Below, piece after piece: positions 31,070-39,037 of a DNA stretch of 64,000 bases (positions are counted from its first letter, which is position 1; the number at the start of each line of letters is the position of its first letter). The notes beneath the pieces are model-generated. The model was not told the origin of the DNA. It made no database searches and worked only from the letters and a program-made list of their open reading frames with translations. Source of the stretch: Halomonas sp. NO4. Lineage in GTDB: Bacteria; Pseudomonadota; Gammaproteobacteria; Pseudomonadales; Halomonadaceae. The position numbers and the translations under genes were made by a program. The stretch spans positions 24,968 through 88,967 of the forward strand of contig NZ_WHMA01000001.1 of assembly GCF_010994375.1 (NCBI RefSeq). Reading direction: 5' to 3'.

Positions 31070-31771
31070 ATGACCGATTCGTACCAGGAAGATGACGACT
31101 TCGATCTCAACGAGCTCTCCGACGACGAGCTTGTCGAGCAGATGCATGATGACCTCTACAATGGCCTGCGCGATGAGGTGATCGAAGGTACCGAGATACT
31201 CCTCGAGCGTGGCTGGGGAGCCGGTCGTGTACTCGACGAGGCGCTGGTGGGCGGCATGGCGATCGTGGGGGTCGATTTTCGCGACGGCATTCTCTTCGTG
31301 CCGGAGGTGCTGATGGCGGCCAATGCCATGAAAGGGGGCATGGAAGTCCTGCGCCCGTTGCTGGCCGCCTCCGACTCGGAAACCGTCGGCAAGATCGTCA
31401 TCGGGACCGTCAAGGGCGACATCCACGACATTGGCAAGAATCTGGTGTCGATGATGCTGGAAGGGGCCGGCTTCGAGGTGATCGACATCGGCATCAATAT
31501 CCCGGTGGAGACCTACCTCGCGGCCCTGGAGGAGCACCGGCCGGATATCCTCGGCATGTCAGCGCTGCTCACCACCACCATGCCCTACATGAAAGTCGTC
31601 ATCGATACCCTGGTGGAAAAGGGCCTGCGTGACGACGTCATCATCATGGTGGGTGGCGCGCCCTTGAACGAGGAGTTTGGCCGGGCCATCGGGGCCGATG
31701 CCTACTGCCGCGATGCCGGCATTGCGGTGGACATGGCCAAGGAACTCATCGCTCGACGGCGTGCCGCCTGA
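31070..31771 (+). CDS. Corrinoid (cobalamin-binding) protein of a methyltransferase system
   Basis: A 233-residue MtgC/MttC/MtbC-type methyl carrier. It has an N-terminal helical cap domain (about residues 20-100) and a B12-binding Rossmann domain with the DxHxxG motif GDIHDIGKN (D117, H119, G122), where His is the lower cobalt ligand. The first 28 residues hold 13 Asp/Glu and no Lys/Arg, an acidic extension compared with the usual start of this family. It heads an operon with methyl-THF enzymes and a corrinoid activator. It should accept methyl from the MttB-family protein and give it to the THF methyltransferase. Confidence 0.93.
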   Translation: MTDSYQEDDDFDLNELSDDELVEQMHDDLYNGLRDEVIEGTEILLERGWGAGRVLDEALVGGMAIVGVDFRDGILFVPEVLMAANAMKGGMEVLRPLLAASDSETVGKIVIGTVKGDIHDIGKNLVSMMLEGAGFEVIDIGINIPVETYLAALEEHRPDILGMSALLTTTMPYMKVVIDTLVEKGLRDDVIIMVGGAPLNEEFGRAIGADAYCRDAGIAVDMAKELIARRRAA

Positions 31772-31790
31772 GTCGCCGGGGAGCGCTCCC

Positions 31791-32426
31791 ATGGCTACCC
31801 TGTCGATCATCGCCTGCGGCGCCCTGGCCCGGGAAATTCGAGCCCTGATCACGGCCAATGGCTGGCAAGAAGTCAGCCTGACCTGCCTGCCGGCGGACCT
31901 CCACAACCGCCCGGAACAGATCCCCGCCGCCGTGGACGACACGCTGGCGAAGGCGCCCAACGACTCACGTCTGTTCGTCGCCTATGGTGACTGCGGCACT
32001 GGGGGGCGCCTCGATGCCGCGCTGGCCCGATACGGCGCCGAGCGGCTGCCGGGGGCTCACTGCTACGACGCCTTTGCCGGCGAGTCGGTGATGGCGGCGC
32101 TCAGCGAGCAGGAGCCGGGTACTTTCTACCTGACCGACTTCCTGGTGCGCCACTTCGAGCGCCTGGTGATCCGGGAGCTGGGCATCGAGCGTCATCCAGA
32201 GCTGGTTCCTGCCTATTTTGGCCACTATCGCCGGGTCGTCTACCTGTCGCAGCGACGCGATCCCGCCCTCGAACGTCAGGCGCGCCAGGCCGCCGAGCGC
32301 CTGGGGCTCGCTTTCGAGACACGGCACACCGGCTATGGCGGCCTGGAAACCACGCTGGTGCGACTGCTGGGGCCGGAACAGTCGGCACCTCTTCCGACAC
32401 GCGAGGAGGCGATATGGCCGCACTGA
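31791..32426 (+). CDS. DUF1638 family protein
   Basis: A 211-residue protein recognised as DUF1638 by ACGALAREI near the N-terminus, LPADLHNRPEQIP, and VAYGDCGTGG with Cys in the middle. Function is unknown. It starts 19 bases after the corrinoid protein gene and overlaps the next gene by 13 bases, so it is co-expressed with the methyl-transfer genes. Conserved Cys (C9 and those in DCGTGG and GAHCYD) could bind metal or a cofactor; a role in corrinoid handling or cobalt/folate chemistry is only a guess. Confidence 0.85.
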   Translation: MATLSIIACGALAREIRALITANGWQEVSLTCLPADLHNRPEQIPAAVDDTLAKAPNDSRLFVAYGDCGTGGRLDAALARYGAERLPGAHCYDAFAGESVMAALSEQEPGTFYLTDFLVRHFERLVIRELGIERHPELVPAYFGHYRRVVYLSQRRDPALERQARQAAERLGLAFETRHTGYGGLETTLVRLLGPEQSAPLPTREEAIWPH

Positions 32427-32719
32427 CCATCGTCAGCTGGCGGGACATTCCCGCTCAGGTGATCGCCAAACAGGGCCGCAGGAGCGCCAGGGTGCTGCTC
32501 TCGCCGCGCTTCCAGCATGCCATCGACCGGGCCGCCATGCGCGCCGGACGGGGCGGCTCGGAAGCGTACCTAGACGACTGGCAGCGCAGTGAACCGCGAG
32601 CTTGCGACGACGATCTGCAGGCCGAAGCCGAGGCGGAAGCGGCACGGCTCGAGACGCGATTCGACGACGCGGCGCTCCAGCGGCTGGTGCGCGGCAAGGG
32701 CCTGGCCGAGCCAGCCTGA
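32414..32719 (+). CDS. 'Virulence factor' family small protein (function unknown)
   Basis: A 101-residue protein matching the family labelled virulence factor (PF13769-like): TIVSWRDIPAQVIAKQGRRSARVLLSPRF followed by AIDRAAMRAG and YLDDWQR. The label has no functional support; the family is better seen as a partner of this methyl-transfer cluster. It overlaps DUF1638 by 13 bases and precedes the MetV-like gene by 22 bases. The C-terminal half is acidic, with an Ala/Glu-rich helix (AEAEAEAARLE). Confidence 0.78.
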   Translation: MAALTIVSWRDIPAQVIAKQGRRSARVLLSPRFQHAIDRAAMRAGRGGSEAYLDDWQRSEPRACDDDLQAEAEAEAARLETRFDDAALQRLVRGKGLAEPA

Positions 32720-32741
32720 TGGCGCCAAGCGAGGAGGAGCG

Positions 32742-33224
32742 ATGTACAAGGTGAGACGCTGGGTGGTTCGCCATGCGCGGGGGTTCGAGCGGCTCTACCG
32801 GGTCTTCGAACCGCTGCTGGTCAAGCTGCATCCCGTCTGGCAGCGCATTGGCTACGGTCGTGCCGAGGTGCCGGTGAGGGCCGTGGAGAACGTCGTCAAG
32901 GGCGTGCTGTTCGACTGCCGGATGTGTGGCCAATGCGTGCTCTCGTCGACGGGCATGTCGTGCCCGATGAACTGCCCCAAGAACCTGCGCAACGGCCCCT
33001 GTGGCGGGGTGCGCCCGAACGGCCACTGTGAGGTCGAGCCCGAGATGCGCTGCGTGTGGGTCGATGCCTGGGAGGGGAGTCGCCGAATGCAGTACGGCGA
33101 TCGCATCCAGGTGGTGCAAGAACCCGTGGACTATCGCCTGCAGGGCACGTCGTCCTGGCTGCGCGTGGTGCGCGAGCGGGCCGAAGCATCCCGCCAACCG
33201 GCGGAACAGGGAGCCGCACGATGA
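32742..33224 (+). CDS. MetV-like cysteine-rich protein (methylene-THF reductase C-terminal domain)
   Basis: A 160-residue protein with eight spaced cysteines (59, 62, 65, 74, 78, 87, 96, 104) in the pattern of the methylenetetrahydrofolate reductase C-terminal / MetV family, including CRMCGQC, SCPMNCPKN and GPCGG. In acetogens MetV binds zinc and/or iron-sulfur and forms a complex with MetF. Its stop overlaps the metF-like start by 4 bases (ATGA), implying a 1:1 complex. It probably joins MetF in oxidising methyl-THF, with an unusual electron acceptor; this is inference. Confidence 0.88.
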   Translation: MYKVRRWVVRHARGFERLYRVFEPLLVKLHPVWQRIGYGRAEVPVRAVENVVKGVLFDCRMCGQCVLSSTGMSCPMNCPKNLRNGPCGGVRPNGHCEVEPEMRCVWVDAWEGSRRMQYGDRIQVVQEPVDYRLQGTSSWLRVVRERAEASRQPAEQGAAR

Positions 33225-34273
33225 AATTCGACGATGAGCCCGTACCCGGCTACTCCCTGCCCATTCTGCCGGGGCACGTCTCACCCGGGCGGCTGGAGCG
33301 CGTGCTGCGCGCCGGCAAGTTCGCCATCACCAGCGAGATCGACCCGCCGGATTCCGCCGACCCGGCCGAGGTGCTCAAACGTGCGGCGATTTTCGATGGC
33401 TACGTGGATGCCATCAATGCCACCGACGGTTCCGGCGCGCACTGCCACATGTCCAGCGTGGGGGTCTGCTCGCTGCTCACCCGGGTGGGCTACGCCACCA
33501 TCCTGCAGATGTCGTGTCGCGACCGGAACCGCATCGCCATGCAGGGGGAGATCCTCGGCGCGGCGGCCATGGGGGCCTGCAACCTGCTGTGCCTGACTGG
33601 CGACGGCGTCCAGGCGGGCGATCATCCCCAGGCCAAGCCGGTGTTCGATCTCGATTCGATGTCGCTGCTGGAGATCGCCCGCGGGATGCGCGACGACTGC
33701 CGCTTTCAGAGTGGGCGCCGGATCGATCTGCCGCCGCGCATCTTTCTCGGCGCCGCCGAGAATCCCTTCGTGCCGCCGATGGCGTGGCGGCCGCACCGGT
33801 TGGCCAAGAAGGTGGCCGCCGGGGCGCAGTTCATCCAGACCCAGTACTGCTTCGATGTGCCGCGGCTGCGCGACTTCATGCTCAAGGTGAACGACCTGGG
33901 CCTGCTCGAGGGGCCCGGTCGGGTATTCGTTCTGGCCGGCCTGGGGCCGCTCGCCTCGGCACGCAGCGCGCGGTGGATTCGCGACAACGTGCCCGGCGTG
34001 CATATCCCGGATGCGGTGGTCGAGCGCCTCGAAGGAGCCAGGAACCAGAAGGAGGAGGGCAAGCGGCTGTGCATGGACCTGCTCAACGAGGTGCGCGAGA
34101 TCCCCGGGATCAGCGGTGCCCATATCATGGCTTACCGCCAGGAGCACACCGTGGCCGAGATCATCGAGACCACCGGCGTGCTGGAGGGGCGGGTGCCCTG
34201 GTACCCGGGACGCGACAACCCGGCCGAACGCAATCCCGAATCGCCCGAGGCCCTCGAGCCGGTTCAGGAGTGA
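33221..34273 (+). CDS. Methylenetetrahydrofolate reductase (MetF family)
   Basis: A 350-residue TIM-barrel flavoprotein of the MetF family. It has FAITSEIDPPDSADP near residue 30 with the conserved Glu, AINATDGSGAHCHMS, CNLLCLTGDG, and FIQTQYCFDVPRLRDFM. It differs from the housekeeping MetF in having the TGDG form and in coupling to a MetV-like partner. Given the direction of the pathway, it would oxidise 5-methyl-THF to 5,10-methylene-THF here. It overlaps the MetV-like gene by 4 bases and is followed after 70 bases by the THF methyltransferase. Confidence 0.9.
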   Translation: MKFDDEPVPGYSLPILPGHVSPGRLERVLRAGKFAITSEIDPPDSADPAEVLKRAAIFDGYVDAINATDGSGAHCHMSSVGVCSLLTRVGYATILQMSCRDRNRIAMQGEILGAAAMGACNLLCLTGDGVQAGDHPQAKPVFDLDSMSLLEIARGMRDDCRFQSGRRIDLPPRIFLGAAENPFVPPMAWRPHRLAKKVAAGAQFIQTQYCFDVPRLRDFMLKVNDLGLLEGPGRVFVLAGLGPLASARSARWIRDNVPGVHIPDAVVERLEGARNQKEEGKRLCMDLLNEVREIPGISGAHIMAYRQEHTVAEIIETTGVLEGRVPWYPGRDNPAERNPESPEALEPVQE

Positions 34274-34343
34274 CGTCACCGACATCATTGCTTGCGCCAT
34301 GGTTGGCATGACAACGACCAGACACCACCACCGAGGAAGCATC

Positions 34344-35258
34344 ATGACCGATACCGTCATCAGCTCGCACAAGAAGGAAGTCGTGATTGGCTTCGAGCGG
34401 CCCTTCGTGGTCATCGGCGAGCGCATCAACCCCACTGGGCGCAAACAGCTGGCCGCGGAAATGGCCGCCGGCGACTACTCGCGCGTGGTCAAGGACGTGG
34501 AGGACCAGCTGGCCCACGGCGCGCACATGCTGGACGTCAACGCCGGCATTCCTCTGGCCGATGAGCCGGCGATCCTGGCCCAGACCATCGAGCTGGTGCA
34601 GTCGCTCACCGACGTGCCGCTGTGCATCGACTCCTCGATCATCAAGGCGCTGGAGGCGGGCCTGTCCGTCTACAAGGGCAAGGCGCTGGTCAACTCGGTC
34701 ACCGGGGAGGACGAAAGCCTCGAGGCGGTGCTGCCGCTGGTGAAAAAGCACGGCGCGGCCGTGGTGGCGATCAGCAACGACGAGACGGGCATCTCCCAGG
34801 ACCCGGACGTGCGCTTCGCCATCGCCAAGAAGATCGTCGAGCGCGCCGCCGATCACGGCATTCCCGCCTGCGACGTGGTGGTCGACCCGCTGGTGATGCC
34901 GATCGGCGCCGTGGGCACGGCGGGCCGCCAGGTCTTTGCCCTGTGTCATCGCATGCAGAAGGAGCTCAAGGTCAACACCACCTGCGGCGCTTCCAACGTC
35001 AGCTTCGGCCTGCCCAACCGCAACGGCATCAATGCGGCGTTCGTGAGCATGGCCATTGCCTCGGGGCTGACCTCGGCGATCACCAACCCGCTGCACAGCG
35101 AGATCATGACCTCGATCCTGGGCGCCGACGTGATGATGGGCCACGACCCCGACTGCATGCGCTGGATCAAGCGTTTCCGCGAGCCACCGGCGATGGGGGC
35201 GGACGGCGCCGAAGGGCGCGGGCGGCGCCAGACCCGCCGTCGCCGTGCCACCACCTGA
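34344..35258 (+). CDS. Methyltetrahydrofolate:corrinoid methyltransferase
   Basis: A 304-residue pterin-binding TIM barrel related to dihydropteroate synthase and AcsE/MtgA/MtvA. The signature FVVIGERINPTGRK is near the N-terminus, with HMLDVNAGIPLADE, CIDSSIIKALEAG, VNSVTGED and NTTCGASNVSFGLPNR. It should move the methyl group from the corrinoid protein to THF (or the reverse). The last 14 residues form a basic tail, GRGRRQTRRRRATT, with seven Arg. The start at 34344 follows GAGGAAG. Confidence 0.92.
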   Translation: MTDTVISSHKKEVVIGFERPFVVIGERINPTGRKQLAAEMAAGDYSRVVKDVEDQLAHGAHMLDVNAGIPLADEPAILAQTIELVQSLTDVPLCIDSSIIKALEAGLSVYKGKALVNSVTGEDESLEAVLPLVKKHGAAVVAISNDETGISQDPDVRFAIAKKIVERAADHGIPACDVVVDPLVMPIGAVGTAGRQVFALCHRMQKELKVNTTCGASNVSFGLPNRNGINAAFVSMAIASGLTSAITNPLHSEIMTSILGADVMMGHDPDCMRWIKRFREPPAMGADGAEGRGRRQTRRRRATT

Positions 35259-35305
35259 AGCCGGTTTGCCACGCCATCACCATGCCCGGCGGCGGGGAGG
35301 TTTCC

Positions 35306-37330
35306 ATGTATGAAGCACGCGAGGCGCTCGTCGTCTTCACCCCTTCCGGTCGCCGTGGGCGCTTCCCGGTGGGGACCCCGGTGCTGGAGGCCGCCCGCGC
35401 GCTGGGGGTCGACATCGATTCGGTGTGCGGCGGGCGAGGCCTGTGCGGCCGCTGCCAGGTGGACCTCTGCGAGGGGCACTTCGCCAAGCACGGCGTCGCG
35501 TCGTGGCCGGACCACCTCACTGCCAAGAGTGACACCGAGCGGGCCTGGGAGACGCGCCGCGGTCCGCTGCGGGCCGGTCGCCGCCTGAGCTGCTCGACCC
35601 AGCTGCTCGGCGACGCAGTGATCGACGTGCCCGCCATGAGCCAGGTGTACCGCCAGGTCGTGCGCAAGCGCGCCGAAGTGCTGGATATCGCGCTCGATCC
35701 TATCGTGCGCCTCTACTACGTGGCAGTGCCGCCGCCGGACATGAATGTGCCGGCCTCCGACTTGCGCCGCCTCAAGGAGGCCTTGACCCGAGAGTGGAGC
35801 CTGGATGGCCTCGAAACCGATATCCGCGTGATCCAGCAGCTGCAGACGGCCCTGCGCCAGGGAGACTGGGGCGTGACCGTGGCGGTCCACGACGATCGAC
35901 GCCTCATTGGGGTGTGGCCGGGTTTTCAGTCGCAGGTCTACGGCATGGCGGTGGACGTGGGCTCCACGACCATTGCCGCCCATCTGTGCCACCTGCAGAC
36001 CGGCGAGGTGGTCGCTTCCGCCGGACGCATGAACCCGCAGATTCGCTACGGCGAGGATCTGATGAGCCGGGTCTCCTACCTCATGATGAATCCCGGTGGC
36101 GAGGTCGCCATGACACGCTCGGTGCGCGAGGCCATCAACGCGCTCACGCTGGCGCTGGCCGACGAGGCGGGCGTCGCCGTGGAGACCATCCTCGAGGCCA
36201 CCGTTGTCGGCAACCCGATCATGCAGAGCCTGGTGTTCGGCATCGATCCGGTGGAGCTGGGCGGGGCGCCCTTCGCGCTGGCCACCGACGAGGCCATCGA
36301 CGGGCTCTGGGCCACCGAGATGGACCTGGTCATCCACCCCAACGCTCGGGTCTACGGCCTGCCGTGCATCGCCGGGCACGTGGGGGCCGATACCTCCGGC
36401 ATGATCCTCTCCGAGACCCCCTACCTGGGCGAGGAGCTGATGCTGCTGGTTGACGTGGGCACCAACGCCGAGATCGTGCTGGGCAACCGCCACCGGCTGC
36501 TGGCCTGCTCCAGCCCCACCGGCCCGGCCTTCGAGGGCGCGCAGATCAGCGGAGGGCAGCGCGCCGCCGCCGGAGCCATCGAGCGGGTGCGCATCGACCC
36601 GCTGACGCTCGAGCCGCGCTACCGGGTGATCGGTTGCGAGCAGTGGTCCGACGAGCCGGGATTCGCCGAGGCCGTGGCGCCACATGGGGTCACCGGCATC
36701 TGCGGTTCGGGCATCATCGAGGTCGTCGCCGAGCTGTACCTGGCCGGTATCATCACCCCGGAGGGCGTCGTGCAGGGTGGCCTGGCGGCGCGCAGCGAGC
36801 GCATCGTGGCCGACGGGCGCACCTTCTCCTACGTCTTGCATCGCGACGACAGCCGCACCCTGGCCATCACCCAGAATGACATCCGCGCCATCCAGCTGGC
36901 CAAGGCAGCGCTCTACGCGGGCATCCGCCTGCTGATGGAGCAGTTCGGCACCCAGCGCGTCGATCACATTCGCCTCGCCGGCGCCTTCGGTGCGCACATC
37001 GACGTCAAGTACGCCATGATCCTGGGGCTGATCCCCGACTGTGATCTCGAGCATGTCACCTCGGCCGGCAACGCCGCCGGCACGGGGGCGCGCATCGCCC
37101 TGCTCAGCCGCAAGGCGCGCCGCGAGATCGAGGAAGTGGTGCGCCGCGTGGAGAAGGTCGAGACGGCCACCGAGCCGCGCTTCCAACAGCACTTCGTGGA
37201 TGCCATGGCGATCCCGCACCGTCACGATCTCTTCCCGCAGCTCAGTGCCCACGTGAGCCTGCCGGCGATCACCGAGGAGACCGACAACGCGGTGCGCCGC
37301 GGCCGGCGCCGGCGGCGTCAGCGGGTCTGA
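35306..37330 (+). CDS. Reductive activator of corrinoid protein (2Fe-2S ferredoxin + ASKHA domain)
   Basis: A 674-residue RACE/RamA-like protein, DUF4445 type. The N-terminal plant-type ferredoxin has ligands C41, C47, C50 and C96 (VCGGRGLCGRCQ, LSCSTQ). A linker and middle region precede the ASKHA ATPase fold: GMAVDVGSTTIAAHLC, VVGNPIMQSLVFG, LLVDVGTNAEIVLG, ACSSPTGPAFEG, RLAGAFGAHID and SAGNAAGTGARIALL. It uses ATP to reduce accidentally oxidised Co(II) to Co(I). The C-terminus is Arg-rich (eight Arg in the last 11 residues). The start at 35306 follows GGGGAGG; an earlier ATG at 35282 would add eight residues. Last gene of the operon. Confidence 0.92.
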   Translation: MYEAREALVVFTPSGRRGRFPVGTPVLEAARALGVDIDSVCGGRGLCGRCQVDLCEGHFAKHGVASWPDHLTAKSDTERAWETRRGPLRAGRRLSCSTQLLGDAVIDVPAMSQVYRQVVRKRAEVLDIALDPIVRLYYVAVPPPDMNVPASDLRRLKEALTREWSLDGLETDIRVIQQLQTALRQGDWGVTVAVHDDRRLIGVWPGFQSQVYGMAVDVGSTTIAAHLCHLQTGEVVASAGRMNPQIRYGEDLMSRVSYLMMNPGGEVAMTRSVREAINALTLALADEAGVAVETILEATVVGNPIMQSLVFGIDPVELGGAPFALATDEAIDGLWATEMDLVIHPNARVYGLPCIAGHVGADTSGMILSETPYLGEELMLLVDVGTNAEIVLGNRHRLLACSSPTGPAFEGAQISGGQRAAAGAIERVRIDPLTLEPRYRVIGCEQWSDEPGFAEAVAPHGVTGICGSGIIEVVAELYLAGIITPEGVVQGGLAARSERIVADGRTFSYVLHRDDSRTLAITQNDIRAIQLAKAALYAGIRLLMEQFGTQRVDHIRLAGAFGAHIDVKYAMILGLIPDCDLEHVTSAGNAAGTGARIALLSRKARREIEEVVRRVEKVETATEPRFQQHFVDAMAIPHRHDLFPQLSAHVSLPAITEETDNAVRRGRRRRRQRV

Positions 37331-37525
37331 GGCTTCCCCATAACCGCAACTGAATTGTCACCTGCTATGTTCTGGCGTGGCTGTTCCCTGTGACTAATGG
37401 CGACTCATCAAGGTGTCGTGAGAGGTCGCTCGCACCCCCGTCATCCCTGACGTAACATGCGCATAATGTTGAGAGGTGAGTGGGCGCGTGGCAGGAAGCA
37501 AAGCACAGGGAGAAGTGAATCAGTC

Positions 37526-38641
37526 ATGGCCGTTAACTACCATCTGGGTGATTTCCCGCCCGAACAGCTTGATTGGCCTCAGCTCATTCCTCTGCTGGGG
37601 CCAGCGTCTGCAGCCGTAGCGCGCTATGACGGTACCTTGGCGGCCATCCCCAATGCGTCGGTGCTGCTCTCGCCTCTTACGACTCAGGAGGCGGTGCTGT
37701 CATCGCGCATTGAAGGCACTCAGGCCACCATGGGTGAGGTGCTGGAGTTCGAGGCGGAAGGGGGCAAGCCTGAACTGAGCCCCGACCGCCGTGCCGACAT
37801 CCAGGAGATCCAGAACTACCGTGCCGCAGTGCGCCAGGCAGAGAAACTGCTGCAGGAGCTGCCATTGTCCCAGCGCGTCATCCTCGAGGCGCACAAGGTG
37901 CTGCTCTCCGGGGTGAGAGGCCATGGCAAGTCACCAGGGGCCTATCGCCGCATTCCCAACTGGATTGGACCCGCTGGCTGCAGTATCGAGCAGGCTCGCT
38001 TCGTTCCCATCTCGGCCGAGAAGTTGCCGGATGCCATGAGTGCCTGGGAGCGCTATGCCCATTCGGAGGCACCCGACCGTCTCGTGCAGCTGGCCATTCT
38101 GCATGCGGAGTTTGAGGCCCTGCACCCTTTTCTGGACGGTAATGGTCGGCTTGGGCGAATGCTGGTGCCGCTGTTCATGTGGCAGTCGGGACTGATACAG
38201 CGGCCAATGTTCTATATCAGCGCCTTCTTCGAATCCAGCCGCGATGAGTATTACGACCGGCTGCTTGCGGTCTCCCGCGATGGCGACTGGACGGGCTGGT
38301 GCCGCTTCTTCCTCCAAGCCGTGCAGTCACAGGCAGAGGAGAACCAGCGGCGCGCCACCCAGATCCTTGATCTGTACGAGCGTATGAAGCGCGAGCTGCC
38401 GGAGCTGACGCGATCGCAGTATGCCATTCTGGCCCTGGACTGGATCTTCGAGCGGCCGATCTTCAAAAGCTCGGATTTCGTGACCAGCGCGGGCATTCCG
38501 GAAGGCACGGCCAAGCGTATCCTGTCACTTCTGCGCCGAGAGTCGGTACTGCGTGACCTGATGGAAGCCAGCGGGCGCCGGGCCGCCGTACTGTGTTTTC
38601 CTGCGCTGTTGAATATCGCCGAAGGGGCAGAGGCGTTTTGA
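37526..38641 (+). CDS. Fic family protein (AMPylator, class II)
   Basis: A 371-residue Fic/DOC protein. The catalytic motif HPFLDGNGRLGR sits around residue 205. An inhibitory helix motif of the S/TxxxE(G/N) type, SSRIEG, lies near residue 57, so it is a class II protein that restrains its own activity. The N-terminal part matches the Fic_N/DUF4172-like lead, and the C-terminal 80 residues look like a winged helix. It probably attaches AMP to protein targets; targets unknown. The start at 37526 (MAVNYHLGDF) is preferred over 37457. No antitoxin gene is adjacent. It stands alone between the corrinoid operon and prfC. Confidence 0.9.
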   Translation: MAVNYHLGDFPPEQLDWPQLIPLLGPASAAVARYDGTLAAIPNASVLLSPLTTQEAVLSSRIEGTQATMGEVLEFEAEGGKPELSPDRRADIQEIQNYRAAVRQAEKLLQELPLSQRVILEAHKVLLSGVRGHGKSPGAYRRIPNWIGPAGCSIEQARFVPISAEKLPDAMSAWERYAHSEAPDRLVQLAILHAEFEALHPFLDGNGRLGRMLVPLFMWQSGLIQRPMFYISAFFESSRDEYYDRLLAVSRDGDWTGWCRFFLQAVQSQAEENQRRATQILDLYERMKRELPELTRSQYAILALDWIFERPIFKSSDFVTSAGIPEGTAKRILSLLRRESVLRDLMEASGRRAAVLCFPALLNIAEGAEAF

Positions 38642-39037
38642 GGATCATCGGTGAGCCACAATAGATCTTGTGGATCATTTTTGCCAAAATATGAGCCACA
38701 AGCATCGTTGTCGCCTACGCGTGAGCGACAAGCCGATCAAGCGTACCCTGGGGCTGAAGCTGCGTACCCGCGGCAAGACGTGGTCTCCCATCGCCGATGA
38801 GCTGTGATGCTTCGCGCTGTGCAGCGAGTTTGTGTGAGACCGCCGGCGATGAAAAAAAGCACCGCTGCCTTCCATGGCGGCCGGCGTCTCCGTCACCAGC
38901 GCACCTCCTCCTGAACCTGTCGACGGCACAGCCGGCCCTACAACTGCTGCCCGTGAAGGCTTAGAATGCCGCCACTGGTCCATTCACGCAGGGTGCCGGC
39001 TATCGCCGGCACCGCACAGACGGCGATACGCAACTCC
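38642..39037. other. Gene-poor stretch between fic and prfC
   Basis: 396 bases without a firmly supported gene. It begins with a hairpin that may end fic (38656-38673, CCACAA/TTGTGG, followed after ATCA by TTTTT). A 38-codon frame at 38691-38807 (MSHKHRCRLRVSDKP...) lacks a good ribosome site and was not recognised. The rest should hold the prfC promoter; no clear -35/-10 was assigned. Confidence 0.5.
38656..38682 (+). terminator. Possible terminator of fic
   Basis: A 6-bp stem CCACAA/TTGTGG around TAGATC, followed by ATCATTTTT, starting 15 bases after the fic stop. The stem is short, so termination may be partial. Confidence 0.45.

Noticed and set aside
38691..38807. 38-codon frame MSHKHRCRLRVSDKP between fic and prfC
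   Set aside because: No clear ribosome site, no recognised family and very short. It may be a remnant, but evidence is too weak to list as a gene.
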